Shown: piece after piece, positions 1 to 5,363 of the stretch
How the letters are laid out: every line of letters starts with the position of its first letter
Position numbering within the stretch: position 1 is the first letter of the stretch
Source: Solibacillus sp045640265
GTDB lineage: Bacteria > Bacillota > Bacilli > Bacillales_A > Planococcaceae
Assembly (NCBI GenBank): GCA_045640265.1
Contig: JAZUES010000266.1
Location: 1-5,374 of the forward strand
Reading direction: 5' to 3'
DNA: 5,374 bases
Position numbers and translations under genes: made by a program
The notes under the pieces: model-generated
Told to the model about the DNA's origin: nothing
What the model saw: the letters and a program-made list of their open reading frames with translations, nothing else
Databases searched by the model: none

Positions 1-22
1 TACATAGAATAATAGCATAAGA

Positions 23-64
23 GGTGATAGCGGTACATAGAAAACTATCACCATTTTACTTTTT
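23..64 (+). terminator. Probable intrinsic terminator of a gene left of the window
   Basis: An 8-bp perfect stem (GGTGATAG at 23-30, CTATCACC at 45-52) encloses a 14-nt loop. T-rich sequence follows on the plus strand (T4 at 54-57, T5 at 60-64). The U-rich side lies to the right, so it best serves a plus-strand gene ending before position 1. It could also stop minus-strand transcripts from the small gene at 109-327, but the minus-strand tail (TCTTATGC) is poor. The long loop and interrupted T-run keep confidence moderate. Confidence 0.45.
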
Positions 65-108
65 AGGTTATTATTTCAAAAGTGAATCGTTAATAATCTT
101 CCTACAAA

Positions 109-327
109 TCAACGTTTTTTCTTCTTATCGTCTTTTAGTAATGATTCCTTTTTAGGAACTTTTTCAAAGACTACATGAACGTGATATTTGTCTTCTTCAA
201 CTTTAATGACATTTATAAATTTTCCTTTGCGGCCTTTGATTTTGGTATCTTCATCGACTTCGGGTATACGTCGTAAACATTGACTTAGTACAGGCGTGTT
301 ATTTTCGAAATAATGAATGGCAAACAT
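109..327 (-). CDS. Small basic protein of unknown function (72 aa)
   Basis: I do not recognise this protein. The ATG at 325-327 is preceded by a strong ribosome binding site (AAGGAGAG on the minus strand, 335-342) seven bases away, and a SigA-like promoter lies just above it, so expression is plausible. The N-terminal third (MFAIHYFENN, then a Cys at residue 17) is mildly hydrophobic. The middle (about 32-57) alternates charged and hydrophobic residues (GKFINVIKV, YHVHVVFEKV), as expected for two or three beta strands of a small barrel. The C-terminus is a lysine-rich tail (residues 59-72, ending KKKKR). There is no signal peptide or membrane segment, so it is probably cytosolic. The basic tail could bind nucleic acid or another acidic partner, but that is inference. 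It is transcribed alone, divergently from the M48 protease gene. Confidence 0.75.
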   Translation of the reverse strand: MFAIHYFENNTPVLSQCLRRIPEVDEDTKIKGRKGKFINVIKVEEDKYHVHVVFEKVPKKESLLKDDKKKKR

Positions 328-346
328 TGTTATACTCTCCTTGTAA

Positions 347-380
347 ACTCAAATTTAAGATTGAGTGAATTTTTCTCAAT
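347..380. repeat. Three alternating inverted-repeat arms over the divergent promoter region
   Basis: ACTCAA (347-352), ATTGAGT (360-366) and CTCAAT (375-380) form a chain of complementary arms. The middle arm can pair with either the left arm (6 bp, 8-nt loop) or the right arm (6 bp, 9-nt loop). The arrangement overlaps the -35 and -10 boxes of the minus-strand gene. It could be a pair of operator half-sites or alternative hairpins. The region is AT-rich, so chance cannot be excluded. Confidence 0.4.
352..379 (-). promoter_or_regulatory. Putative SigA promoter of the 72-aa gene
   Basis: On the minus strand, TTGAGA (374-379; five of six matches to TTGACA) is followed after 16 nt by TAAATT (352-357; four of six matches to TATAAT). 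Transcription would start near 345, just before the ribosome binding site at 335-342, leaving a very short leader. The -35 box lies inside the inverted repeat at 360-380, so a protein bound there would block it. Confidence 0.45.
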
Positions 381-416
381 TTATGATGATTCTCACGTAT
401 ATAGAACTATCATAAA
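380..416. repeat. Imperfect 14-bp inverted repeat between the divergent genes
   Basis: Arms 380-393 and 403-416 pair at 12 Watson-Crick positions plus one G-T wobble, with one mismatch and a 9-nt loop. The outer eight pairs (TTTATGAT / ATCATAAA) are perfect. No T-run follows on either strand, so this is not an intrinsic terminator. It is better explained as an operator or as structured RNA in a long leader. Confidence 0.45.
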
Positions 417-442
417 AGGAGATAAAAAAAACTTAGGAGATA
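417..442 (+). repeat. Direct repeat of AGGAGATA
   Basis: The 8-mer AGGAGATA occurs at 417-424 and again at 435-442, 18 bp apart. Both copies look like ribosome binding sites, but no convincing coding region follows either one. The true ribosome binding site of the M48 gene is further on, at 487-492. The copies may be chance purine-rich sequence or regulator half-sites. Confidence 0.3.
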
Positions 443-468
443 TTGTTTTCGGATTTCAATAATATGAT
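441..468 (+). promoter_or_regulatory. Weak candidate promoter of the M48 protease gene
   Basis: A good -10 box, TATGAT (463-468, five of six), lies 32 bp before the start codon. The only -35 candidates are poor: TATTGT at 441-446 with 16-nt spacing, or TTGTTT at 443-448 with 14-nt spacing. Another possibility is TTGAGT (361-366) with TATGAT (382-387), but its 15-nt spacing is short. The true promoter is uncertain. Confidence 0.3.
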
Positions 469-499
469 AAGGTAATCGAATGAATTGAGGAGTAGAGGA

Positions 500-1762
500 A
501 TGACGAAAAAATGGAGTTTAATAGGTGTACTTGCGTTTGTTATGTATGTGGCGGTGATGTATTTATATATTTTTCATAGCCAGGATAGCGGAATACCAGC
601 AGATCTTAAAGGAACGGTAGTGGATCCAAGCAGTTTTATGACAGCACAGGAATTGGTGTTAAGTGAGGATTTATCGAAAATAAGAAATTTCTTGTTTTTT
701 ATAGTAACGCCATTTGAATGGTTTCTTTACTTTGTTATTTTGATTACGGGTATTTCGCATTTGTTTGAAAGATGGAGCCCCGTACAACAAAAATGGGCAA
801 TTTGGAGAAATGCAGTGTATTTATTTTTGCTATCAATTCTATTATTTTTCCTCCAATTCCCACTAGATTATTACCAGTATGCTCTGAGCAAAAGTTATGG
901 CATTAGTACGCAGATTTTTTCCTCATGGATGAGGGATAATGTTATTGATTTTTGGATGGATTTTGGAATGTCGGTAATAATGGTAACGGTTCTTTATTGG
1001 CTCATCAAAAAGAGTACGAAGCGATGGTGGTTATATGCATGGGCATTAACCGTTCCATTTTCAATTTTCCTTATGTTCATTCAACCAGTCGTGATCGATC
1101 CAATATACAATGATTTTTATCCACTAAAGGATAAAGCATTAGAGACGAAAATTCTTTCACTAGCAGAGCAAGCTAATATTCCTTCCAATCATGTGTATGA
1201 AGTGAATATGGCAGAGAAGACGAATGCTTTAAATGCGTACGTGACCGGGATTGGTGCGAATTCAAGGATTGTGCTGTGGGATACGACATTAAACCGATTA
1301 ACGGATGAGGAAATACTCTTCATTATGGCACATGAGATGGGGCACTACGTGATGAAGGATATTTATATAAACATCGCTCAATATTTGTTGACGACGCTTA
1401 TAGGACTTTGGTTAATTTCAAAAATTATGCCCTGGATAATCCGTCGTTATGGATCGATGTTAAAAATTAAACAAATGAGCAATATTAACTCATTGCCTTT
1501 GTTTTTATTGATTTCATCTTTTCTATTATTTTTCTCAAACCCATTGTCGAATGCACTTTCACGTTATCAGGAAGCAAGAGCAGATGAATATGCAATAGAA
1601 CTGGTGGAAGATCCCGAGGCAGCGGTCTCAACGTTTCAACAGTTAACAAAAGCTGGACTAGGCGAAGTAAACCCATCAACACTTGTCAAATGGTTCCGCT
1701 ATTCACATCCACCAATGATAGAAAGAATAAATAAAGTAGCCAGTCAAACTGAAGAGGAATAG
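500..1762 (+). CDS. Ste24-type M48 family membrane metalloprotease (420 aa)
   Basis: This is an integral-membrane zinc endopeptidase of the M48 (CAAX prenyl protease 1 / Ste24) family. Five hydrophobic segments (about residues 6-25, 64-85, 104-121, 154-169 and 177-194) form the N-terminal M48_N region. The catalytic part follows, with zinc motif HEMGH at 278-282, third ligand Glu358 in EARAD, and the conserved C-terminal HPP at 403-405. Two further hydrophobic segments (about 291-308 and 332-346) flank the active-site core, giving the seven-helix Ste24 layout. The conserved stretch TNALNAYVTGIG lies before the zinc motif. I start at ATG 500, seven bases after GAGGAG (487-492). A TTG five codons upstream (485-487) overlaps that ribosome binding site and is unlikely to be used. 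All key residues are present, so the enzyme should be active. Bacterial substrates of this subfamily are poorly known, and prenylated CAAX substrates are not expected here. Confidence 0.93.
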   Translation: MTKKWSLIGVLAFVMYVAVMYLYIFHSQDSGIPADLKGTVVDPSSFMTAQELVLSEDLSKIRNFLFFIVTPFEWFLYFVILITGISHLFERWSPVQQKWAIWRNAVYLFLLSILLFFLQFPLDYYQYALSKSYGISTQIFSSWMRDNVIDFWMDFGMSVIMVTVLYWLIKKSTKRWWLYAWALTVPFSIFLMFIQPVVIDPIYNDFYPLKDKALETKILSLAEQANIPSNHVYEVNMAEKTNALNAYVTGIGANSRIVLWDTTLNRLTDEEILFIMAHEMGHYVMKDIYINIAQYLLTTLIGLWLISKIMPWIIRRYGSMLKIKQMSNINSLPLFLLISSFLLFFSNPLSNALSRYQEARADEYAIELVEDPEAAVSTFQQLTKAGLGEVNPSTLVKWFRYSHPPMIERINKVASQTEEE

Positions 1763-1781
1763 AATTATGTTCCTCAAATAA

Positions 1782-1821
1782 TAGGAAGCTGTATCTCACA
1801 ATAGTGGAATACAGCTTCTTA
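1782..1821. terminator. Bidirectional terminator shared by the M48 protease gene and ade
   Basis: A perfect 10-bp stem (GAAGCTGTAT at 1785-1794, ATACAGCTTC at 1809-1818) is extended outward by a G-T and two A-T pairs. Both flanks are T-rich in their own direction: TTCTTAATTAT rightward, CTATTATTTG leftward. It sits between two convergent genes, 19 nt after the protease stop and one base from the ade stop codon (1823-1825), so it most likely ends both transcripts. Confidence 0.85.
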
Positions 1822-1822
1822 A

Positions 1823-3550
1823 TTATCTCACTTCAATGTCAATATGTTCAAAAGCTTCTACATCAAACAACCCGGTATCCGTCAATTTAAGTTTAGGGAT
1901 TACAGGCAACGCGAGGAATGACAGCGTTAAAAAAAGATGGAATGACAGGGTAGGGTGCAAAATATGTAGTGCATCGTGAACTGCCTGCAACTCTTTTTCA
2001 GCAGCTACTGCATCTACATTCGTCATAATGCCACCAATGGGTAGAACCATTTGAGCTAATATTTCACCATTATTAATGACAACAAGTCCGCCTTGCATGG
2101 CTTGTAGGGCATTCAGTGCTGTTGCCATATCTGCATCGTTTGTCCCAACAACAATGGCGTTGTGTGAGTCATGAGAAATCGTAGTCGCAACGGCACCTGC
2201 TTGCAAACCTAGTCCATGAACAATCGCCACACTTTTCGTACCACGCTGTAAATGACGTTCAAACACTGCTATTTTTAAGAAGTCCTTGTCCGTACTGGCA
2301 ACAAATTCACCTTCAACAACATCAACATGCGCCGTTAATTTTTTCGTAACGATTTGATGTGGAATGACTTCAATAATGTTCACAAGAGATTGCGTTAATG
2401 GCAATTTGAAATCAGCTGCCGTAATTTCAGGTAAATGCACAGAATGTAAAATGCTTGCCGGTATTTCTGAAAGCGTAGAGACCGGAGTTAACATCGCTCC
2501 GTTTTCCGCTACCTTTTCACCACGTTTCCAAACTGCTGCAATTTGCATCGTTTCTAGGTCATCAAGCAATACAAAATCTGCTTGGAATCCTGCAGCTAAT
2601 GCGCCTAAGTGGTGCAGTCGATAGCATTCCGCTGCATTTAGAGAAGCGATTTGAATAGCTTGTAATGGCTCCATGCCTTCTTCAATTGCTATTGTGATGG
2701 AAGCATTTATCGTGCCTTCCTTGATGATTTCGTCTAAATGCTTATCATCGGTACAAAAGGCGAAGCGGCGGGCATTTTGTGGGCTAACGGCTGGTAAAAT
2801 GGCGCGTACATTTTTCGCAGCTGAACCTTCACGCATTAACACATACATGCCTTGCGTCACCCGTTCAAATGCTTCTTCGGCACTAACACATTCGTGATCG
2901 GTATGAATGTTCGCGGCGCGGTAACCAGTAATTTGCTTGGCATTTAGTCCAGCAGCATGTCCATCGATAATCATGTTGCTATCTAAACCAAGTTGAATTT
3001 TGGCAATCATGTCGTTGTCACCATTTAATACGGCCGTAAAATCCATTACTTCGGCTAAGCCAAGTACTTGCTTGTCCTCTATAAACGGAGCTAAATCCGT
3101 AGCTTTTAATGTTGCCCCGGCATGTTCAAAGCTAGTAGCAGGAACACTTGAAGGCAGCATGTAATAGATGTCCATCAGTGCATGTCGCGCCTCATCAATC
3201 ATATAGGAAAGTCCTGTTGTTCCTGCAACATTCGCAATTTCATGAGGATCACTGATCACTGTTGTGATTCCGTGTGGTAGAAGGATTCGGCTAAATTGCT
3301 CTGGAGTTAGCATAGACGATTCAATATGAATATGTGCATCGATTAATCCTGGAATACAGTAACGTCCTTTTGCATCTTCCTCACGCTTTGCTTGATAGTT
3401 ACCTTCTGAATCAACCGCGATAATTCGTCCATTGGCAACAACTAAATCAGCCTTTTTCCATTGTAATAAAAACACATCAGCAACCATTGCATTGCGAAGA
3501 ATAAAGTCTGCCTCGATTCTGTGCTGAGATATGGCAATTAAGTTTTTCAT
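1823..3550 (-). CDS. ade: Adenine deaminase (575 aa)
   Basis: Adenine deaminase hydrolyses adenine to hypoxanthine and ammonia in purine salvage and acts in the cytosol. It is a metal-dependent enzyme of the amidohydrolase superfamily. After a small N-terminal composite domain, the family motifs appear in order: HIHIESS (73-79), DPHEIANV (101-108), GLAEVMDF (164-171, with Glu167 a probable metal ligand), IDGHAAGL (195-202, His198), HTDHE (216-220) and CTDDKH (266-271). The C-terminal domain carries the typical SHDSHN and LPIGG stretches and ends with the family signature ALPVIPKLKLTDTGLFDV. Length matches the Bacillus enzymes (about 577 aa), with no truncation. The ATG start is preceded by AGGGGG (3558-3563 on the plus axis) with a 7-nt gap. 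It is transcribed alone, from its own promoter to the shared terminator with the M48 gene. No purine riboswitch is visible upstream. Confidence 0.97.
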   Translation of the reverse strand: MKNLIAISQHRIEADFILRNAMVADVFLLQWKKADLVVANGRIIAVDSEGNYQAKREEDAKGRYCIPGLIDAHIHIESSMLTPEQFSRILLPHGITTVISDPHEIANVAGTTGLSYMIDEARHALMDIYYMLPSSVPATSFEHAGATLKATDLAPFIEDKQVLGLAEVMDFTAVLNGDNDMIAKIQLGLDSNMIIDGHAAGLNAKQITGYRAANIHTDHECVSAEEAFERVTQGMYVLMREGSAAKNVRAILPAVSPQNARRFAFCTDDKHLDEIIKEGTINASITIAIEEGMEPLQAIQIASLNAAECYRLHHLGALAAGFQADFVLLDDLETMQIAAVWKRGEKVAENGAMLTPVSTLSEIPASILHSVHLPEITAADFKLPLTQSLVNIIEVIPHQIVTKKLTAHVDVVEGEFVASTDKDFLKIAVFERHLQRGTKSVAIVHGLGLQAGAVATTISHDSHNAIVVGTNDADMATALNALQAMQGGLVVINNGEILAQMVLPIGGIMTNVDAVAAEKELQAVHDALHILHPTLSFHLFLTLSFLALPVIPKLKLTDTGLFDVEAFEHIDIEVR

Positions 3551-3568
3551 AGCTTGTCCCCCTAGTAG

Positions 3569-3620
3569 TTTTTGAAAATTCTAACGTATTGCTAGCTTGA
3601 GTGCAAATAAATTTCAAAAA
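3569..3620. repeat. 9-bp inverted repeat bracketing the ade promoter
   Basis: TTTTTGAAA (3569-3577) and TTTCAAAAA (3612-3620) are perfect inverted copies separated by 34 bp. The left arm sits at the predicted transcription start and the right arm just upstream of the -35 box. Two dyad-related sites spanning a promoter can serve a repressor, but these A/T-run arms may also arise by chance. Confidence 0.35.
3578..3606 (-). promoter_or_regulatory. Putative SigA promoter of ade
   Basis: On the minus strand, TTGCAC (3601-3606; weak -35) and TAGAAT (3578-3583; five of six matches to TATAAT) are separated by exactly 17 nt. Transcription would start near 3571, leaving a leader of about 20 nt that contains only the ribosome binding site. 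If this promoter is the one used, there is no room for a riboswitch or attenuator. Confidence 0.5.
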
Positions 3621-3708
3621 ATTCTGATATTAATGGGAGTTAACTATATTTTTGGGATTTTGAGAGGGATTTTTAAATTATTCGTTATAGTAAGGCTTAC
3701 AGATTAAT

Positions 3709-3760
3709 AAAAAGGAATATCGAACTAAGGACAACTACAACAGCCAAGTCCGCTATTCCT
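3709..3760 (-). terminator. Intrinsic terminator of the Excalibur-GDPD operon
   Basis: On the minus strand, AGGAATA (3754-3760) pairs perfectly with TATTCCT (3713-3719), and the 3' arm runs into a T-run (3709-3713). Further pairs inside the stem (CG with CG, or GGAC with GTCC) give a longer, bulged hairpin. It begins 10 nt after the GDPD stop codon, as expected for its transcription end, and separates this unit from ade. Confidence 0.7.
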
Positions 3761-3770
3761 CATTAACCAT

Positions 3771-4472
3771 TCAATACTTCACTACATCCGAAAACACCGC
3801 ATCAACTCCAAGCGCCTCCATCTGCCCAGCAATTTTCGCATTATTCACCGTATAGGCTCTCACAACAACGCCATTTTTAATCGCCTGCTGAATAATTGAG
3901 CGCATGCCGTAATAGTAGGGTATATGAATTGCCTCGCAACCAAACATTTTCACATAGTCTTCGAGTTTCGTCACAAGTGAAGCAAATAACAACGCCGTTT
4001 TGACGTTTGGCATGATTTGCTGAAAGCGCGCGATGCTTTCATGATTAAACGAAGAAATAATGATGCGTTCTTGTAACCTAAATTTTTGAATTTCCATGGC
4101 AATCAACGCCTCGATACCCTCATACTCAAAAACATCCGTTTTAATTTCAATGTTAATTTGATGATGCGTATCCTTAAAAACAGTAAGTACTTCCGCTAAA
4201 GTAGGAATTTTTTGACCTGCAAATTCCTCCTCAAACCACGAGCCGTAATCAAACGCTCGTAGCTCATCTAAACTTAAATCTTTCACAAAGCCCTTACCGT
4301 TTGAAGTACGATTAATGGACTCATCATGGATGACGACAAGTTGCTGATCCTTCGTTAAATGGACGTCAAATTCAACTCCCCAAACAGGAAGTTTTGCTGC
4401 TTCCTCAAAAGCAATTAACGTGTTTTCTGGAAACTTCCCACTGTATCCGCGATGTGCGAGTATATTCATCAT
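3771..4472 (-). CDS. Cytosolic glycerophosphodiester phosphodiesterase (GDPD, 233 aa)
   Basis: This protein belongs to the GDPD family (TIM-barrel phosphodiesterases), which split glycerophosphodiesters into sn-glycerol 3-phosphate and an alcohol and so recycle phospholipid head groups. The N-terminal signature is complete: HRG (7-9), PENT (15-18), the metal ligands Glu34 and Asp36 in GVEFDVHLT, and catalytic His49 in the HDE motif. IPTLAEVL (89-96) and INIEIK (106-111, Glu109) follow, and the C-terminus has the family pattern AYTVN and GVDAVFSD. The length is typical of the short, unfused cytosolic type, and there is no signal peptide. Two adjacent ATG codons (4470-4472 and 4467-4469) share AGGTAGGG at 4477-4484. 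The second has the better spacing (7 nt) to the GGG, so the real protein may be one residue shorter. It lies 16 nt after the Excalibur gene, with no terminator between them, and is probably co-transcribed. The natural substrate is not determined. Confidence 0.95.
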   Translation of the reverse strand: MMNILAHRGYSGKFPENTLIAFEEAAKLPVWGVEFDVHLTKDQQLVVIHDESINRTSNGKGFVKDLSLDELRAFDYGSWFEEEFAGQKIPTLAEVLTVFKDTHHQINIEIKTDVFEYEGIEALIAMEIQKFRLQERIIISSFNHESIARFQQIMPNVKTALLFASLVTKLEDYVKMFGCEAIHIPYYYGMRSIIQQAIKNGVVVRAYTVNNAKIAGQMEALGVDAVFSDVVKY

Positions 4473-4488
4473 TTTTCCCTACCTTTTT

Positions 4489-4755
4489 TTATCGTTCGCA
4501 AGCTATACCGTCTTTGTCACGGTCACTTTTACTATTCAATTTGTATAATTCTGCTGAAACAAAAGGTGCGTATTTTGTTTTACCACCTAAATTTTTTACT
4601 TTTGCATCTTTTGCGACGCCACCTTTATACACTTTGTTTAATTCTGTACAATTTTTATATTCGACTGCTTTTGCCTCTGCTTGGACGAGTATAGGTGTCG
4701 ACAGACTTCCAATGAAAACAACGCTCAAAAAAACGGCTAAAAAAATCTTTTTCAC
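4489..4755 (-). CDS. Secreted Excalibur calcium-binding domain protein (88 aa)
   Basis: This is a small exported protein made of a signal peptide and one Excalibur domain. Residues 1-26 form a classic Sec signal: MKK, a hydrophobic core, then a probable cleavage after VQA at 24-26. The mature part begins the domain with YKNCTELN (33-40) and ends with DRDKDGIACE (78-87), an EF-hand-like DxDxDG calcium loop (Asp78, Asp80, Asp82, Gly83). Cys36 and Cys86 are the two conserved cysteines and probably form a disulfide outside the cell. In other proteins the domain is often attached to nucleases or surface proteins; here it stands alone, so its role is unknown. The start codon is GTG (4753-4755), supported by AGGGAGG (4764-4770) eight bases upstream. 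It is the first gene of a probable operon with the GDPD gene and has its own promoter at the end of the regulator's terminator. Confidence 0.92.
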   Translation of the reverse strand: MKKIFLAVFLSVVFIGSLSTPILVQAEAKAVEYKNCTELNKVYKGGVAKDAKVKNLGGKTKYAPFVSAELYKLNSKSDRDKDGIACER

Positions 4756-4788
4756 TTAAAAAACCTCCCTAAATGTTATTTTTAGAAT

Positions 4789-4817
4789 ATTTTACCATAT
4801 AAAAAGCGATTTCACAT
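4789..4817 (-). promoter_or_regulatory. Extended -10 promoter of the Excalibur-GDPD operon
   Basis: On the minus strand, TGGTAAAAT (4789-4797) is an extended -10 element: TGn followed by TAAAAT, five of six matches. The -35 position (about 4811-4817) has only weak matches such as TGTGAA and lies inside the 3' arm of the preceding terminator. Start of transcription is expected near 4782, giving a leader of about 27 nt that includes the ribosome binding site. Confidence 0.5.
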
Positions 4818-4833
4818 AGGTTGTGAAATCGCT
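4801..4833 (-). terminator. Strong intrinsic terminator of the XRE regulator gene
   Basis: A perfect 12-bp stem (AGCGATTTCACA and TGTGAAATCGCT on the minus strand; plus-strand arms 4805-4816 and 4822-4833) has a 5-nt loop (4817-4821) and is followed by TTTTT (4801-4805). On the plus strand no T-run follows, so it acts on minus-strand transcripts. It lies 41 nt after the regulator's stop codon. Confidence 0.9.
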
Positions 4834-4874
4834 AATGTTTGATAATGAGAGAAGGGACCAGATGTTACAAGAAA

Positions 4875-5330
4875 TTATAAAACCGCTTTAATTTCTTGCC
4901 ACTTTTCCAAAGCTACTTCTTCGTCAAGGGTGCTAATGAGGCGATAATTTTCATCGTCTAAAATACGGTAATGCTTGCTTAAATGGTTTTGCTGAAGGCG
5001 ATAATTTTTAAACTCTTCGATATTTTTCCACCAGATGTAGCCGCCCATTGTTTTTTCCTTTGGTGTAATAATGACGTCATGCGCAGTTAGCTCGATGACT
5101 TCCATTGGATCGCCACCAATTTGATTTTGTAAGGTTGGGCTATTGTGAAAGAGGGCGCAAATGGCAATCGTCGTTGTCCAGTTTGCTAATGTGCGTCCTT
5201 TTTCAATTTGAACGAGTGTCTTTTTCGAAATCCCTAATATTTCTGCCATTTTATCTTGCGTATAGTCATTTTCTGTCCGAATAAGCTTCAGGCTATCGGA
5301 CGTGATTTGCGTAATGATCTCTCTGTCCAT
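4875..5330 (-). CDS. XRE-family helix-turn-helix regulator with uncharacterised C-terminal region (151 aa)
   Basis: This is a DNA-binding transcription regulator of the XRE (Cro/C1) type. Residues about 12-62 form the HTH_3 domain: LKLIRTENDYTQDKMAEILG with the first helix of the HTH motif from Thr24, the turn at Gly33-Ile34, and the recognition helix SKKTLVQIEKG (35-45). The remaining half (about 65-151) is a separate segment: first a short strand-rich stretch (MEVIELTAHDVIITPKEKTMGGYIWWKN), then a charged, mostly helical stretch ending LEKWQEIKAVL. I do not recognise this part. It could be a dimerisation or ligand-sensing domain. There is no membrane segment or signal peptide. The ATG start has GAGGTGAT (5334-5341) directly upstream. 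The gene is a single unit with its own strong terminator, and a palindrome just above the ribosome binding site suggests self-regulation. Its targets are unknown. Confidence 0.9.
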   Translation of the reverse strand: MDREIITQITSDSLKLIRTENDYTQDKMAEILGISKKTLVQIEKGRTLANWTTTIAICALFHNSPTLQNQIGGDPMEVIELTAHDVIITPKEKTMGGYIWWKNIEEFKNYRLQQNHLSKHYRILDDENYRLISTLDEEVALEKWQEIKAVL

Positions 5331-5341
5331 CGAATCACCTC

Positions 5342-5363
5342 GTGTAATAATACACTAAATATA
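5342..5363 (-). promoter_or_regulatory. Candidate operator and -10 region of the regulator gene
   Basis: GTGTA (5342-5346) and TACAC (5351-5355) form a perfect 5-bp dyad around a 4-nt AT spacer, directly upstream of the regulator's ribosome binding site. On the minus strand, TATATT (5358-5363; five of six matches to TATAAT) would place the transcription start inside this dyad, near 5351. A second -10 candidate, TATTAT (5347-5352), overlaps it. The matching -35 box would fall beyond the window edge. A dyad over the start site is a common arrangement for XRE autorepressors. Confidence 0.4.

Noticed and set aside
1..42. Direct repeat TACATAGAA at 1-9 and 34-42
   Set aside because: Only 9 bp, in AT-rich DNA at the window edge. 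It is not enough to claim a repeat element or attachment site.
65..99. Hairpin AGGTTATTA / TAATAATCT just downstream of the 72-aa gene
   Set aside because: The stem is AT-rich with a 17-nt loop, and no T-run follows on the minus strand. It is likely chance structure.
1754..1775. Small hairpin GAGGAA / TTCCTC across the M48 stop codon
   Set aside because: Only six or seven pairs with no T-run after it. The real terminator is the 10-bp stem at 1782-1821.
2364..2897. Plus-strand open frames inside ade
   Set aside because: They lie antisense to a complete, motif-rich adenine deaminase gene, and their products resemble no known family.
3676..3690. PurR box-like sequence (CTATAACGAATAATT on the minus strand) upstream of ade
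   Set aside because: It keeps the CGAA core but has about three mismatches to the 13-nt consensus, stands alone instead of as a pair, and lies some 70 nt above the predicted -35 box.
3690..3700. Short dyad GTAAG-G-CTTAC between the GDPD terminator and ade
   Set aside because: Only 5-bp arms and no link to a promoter element. This is expected by chance in this much sequence.
3551..3708. Possible purine riboswitch upstream of ade
   Set aside because: None of the conserved purine-aptamer core or loop sequences could be found on the minus strand, and the predicted leader is too short.
4394..4759. Plus-strand open frames across the Excalibur and GDPD start region
   Set aside because: They are antisense to two well-supported genes. 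Their Phe/Leu-rich composition reflects the complement of lysine-rich coding sequence.
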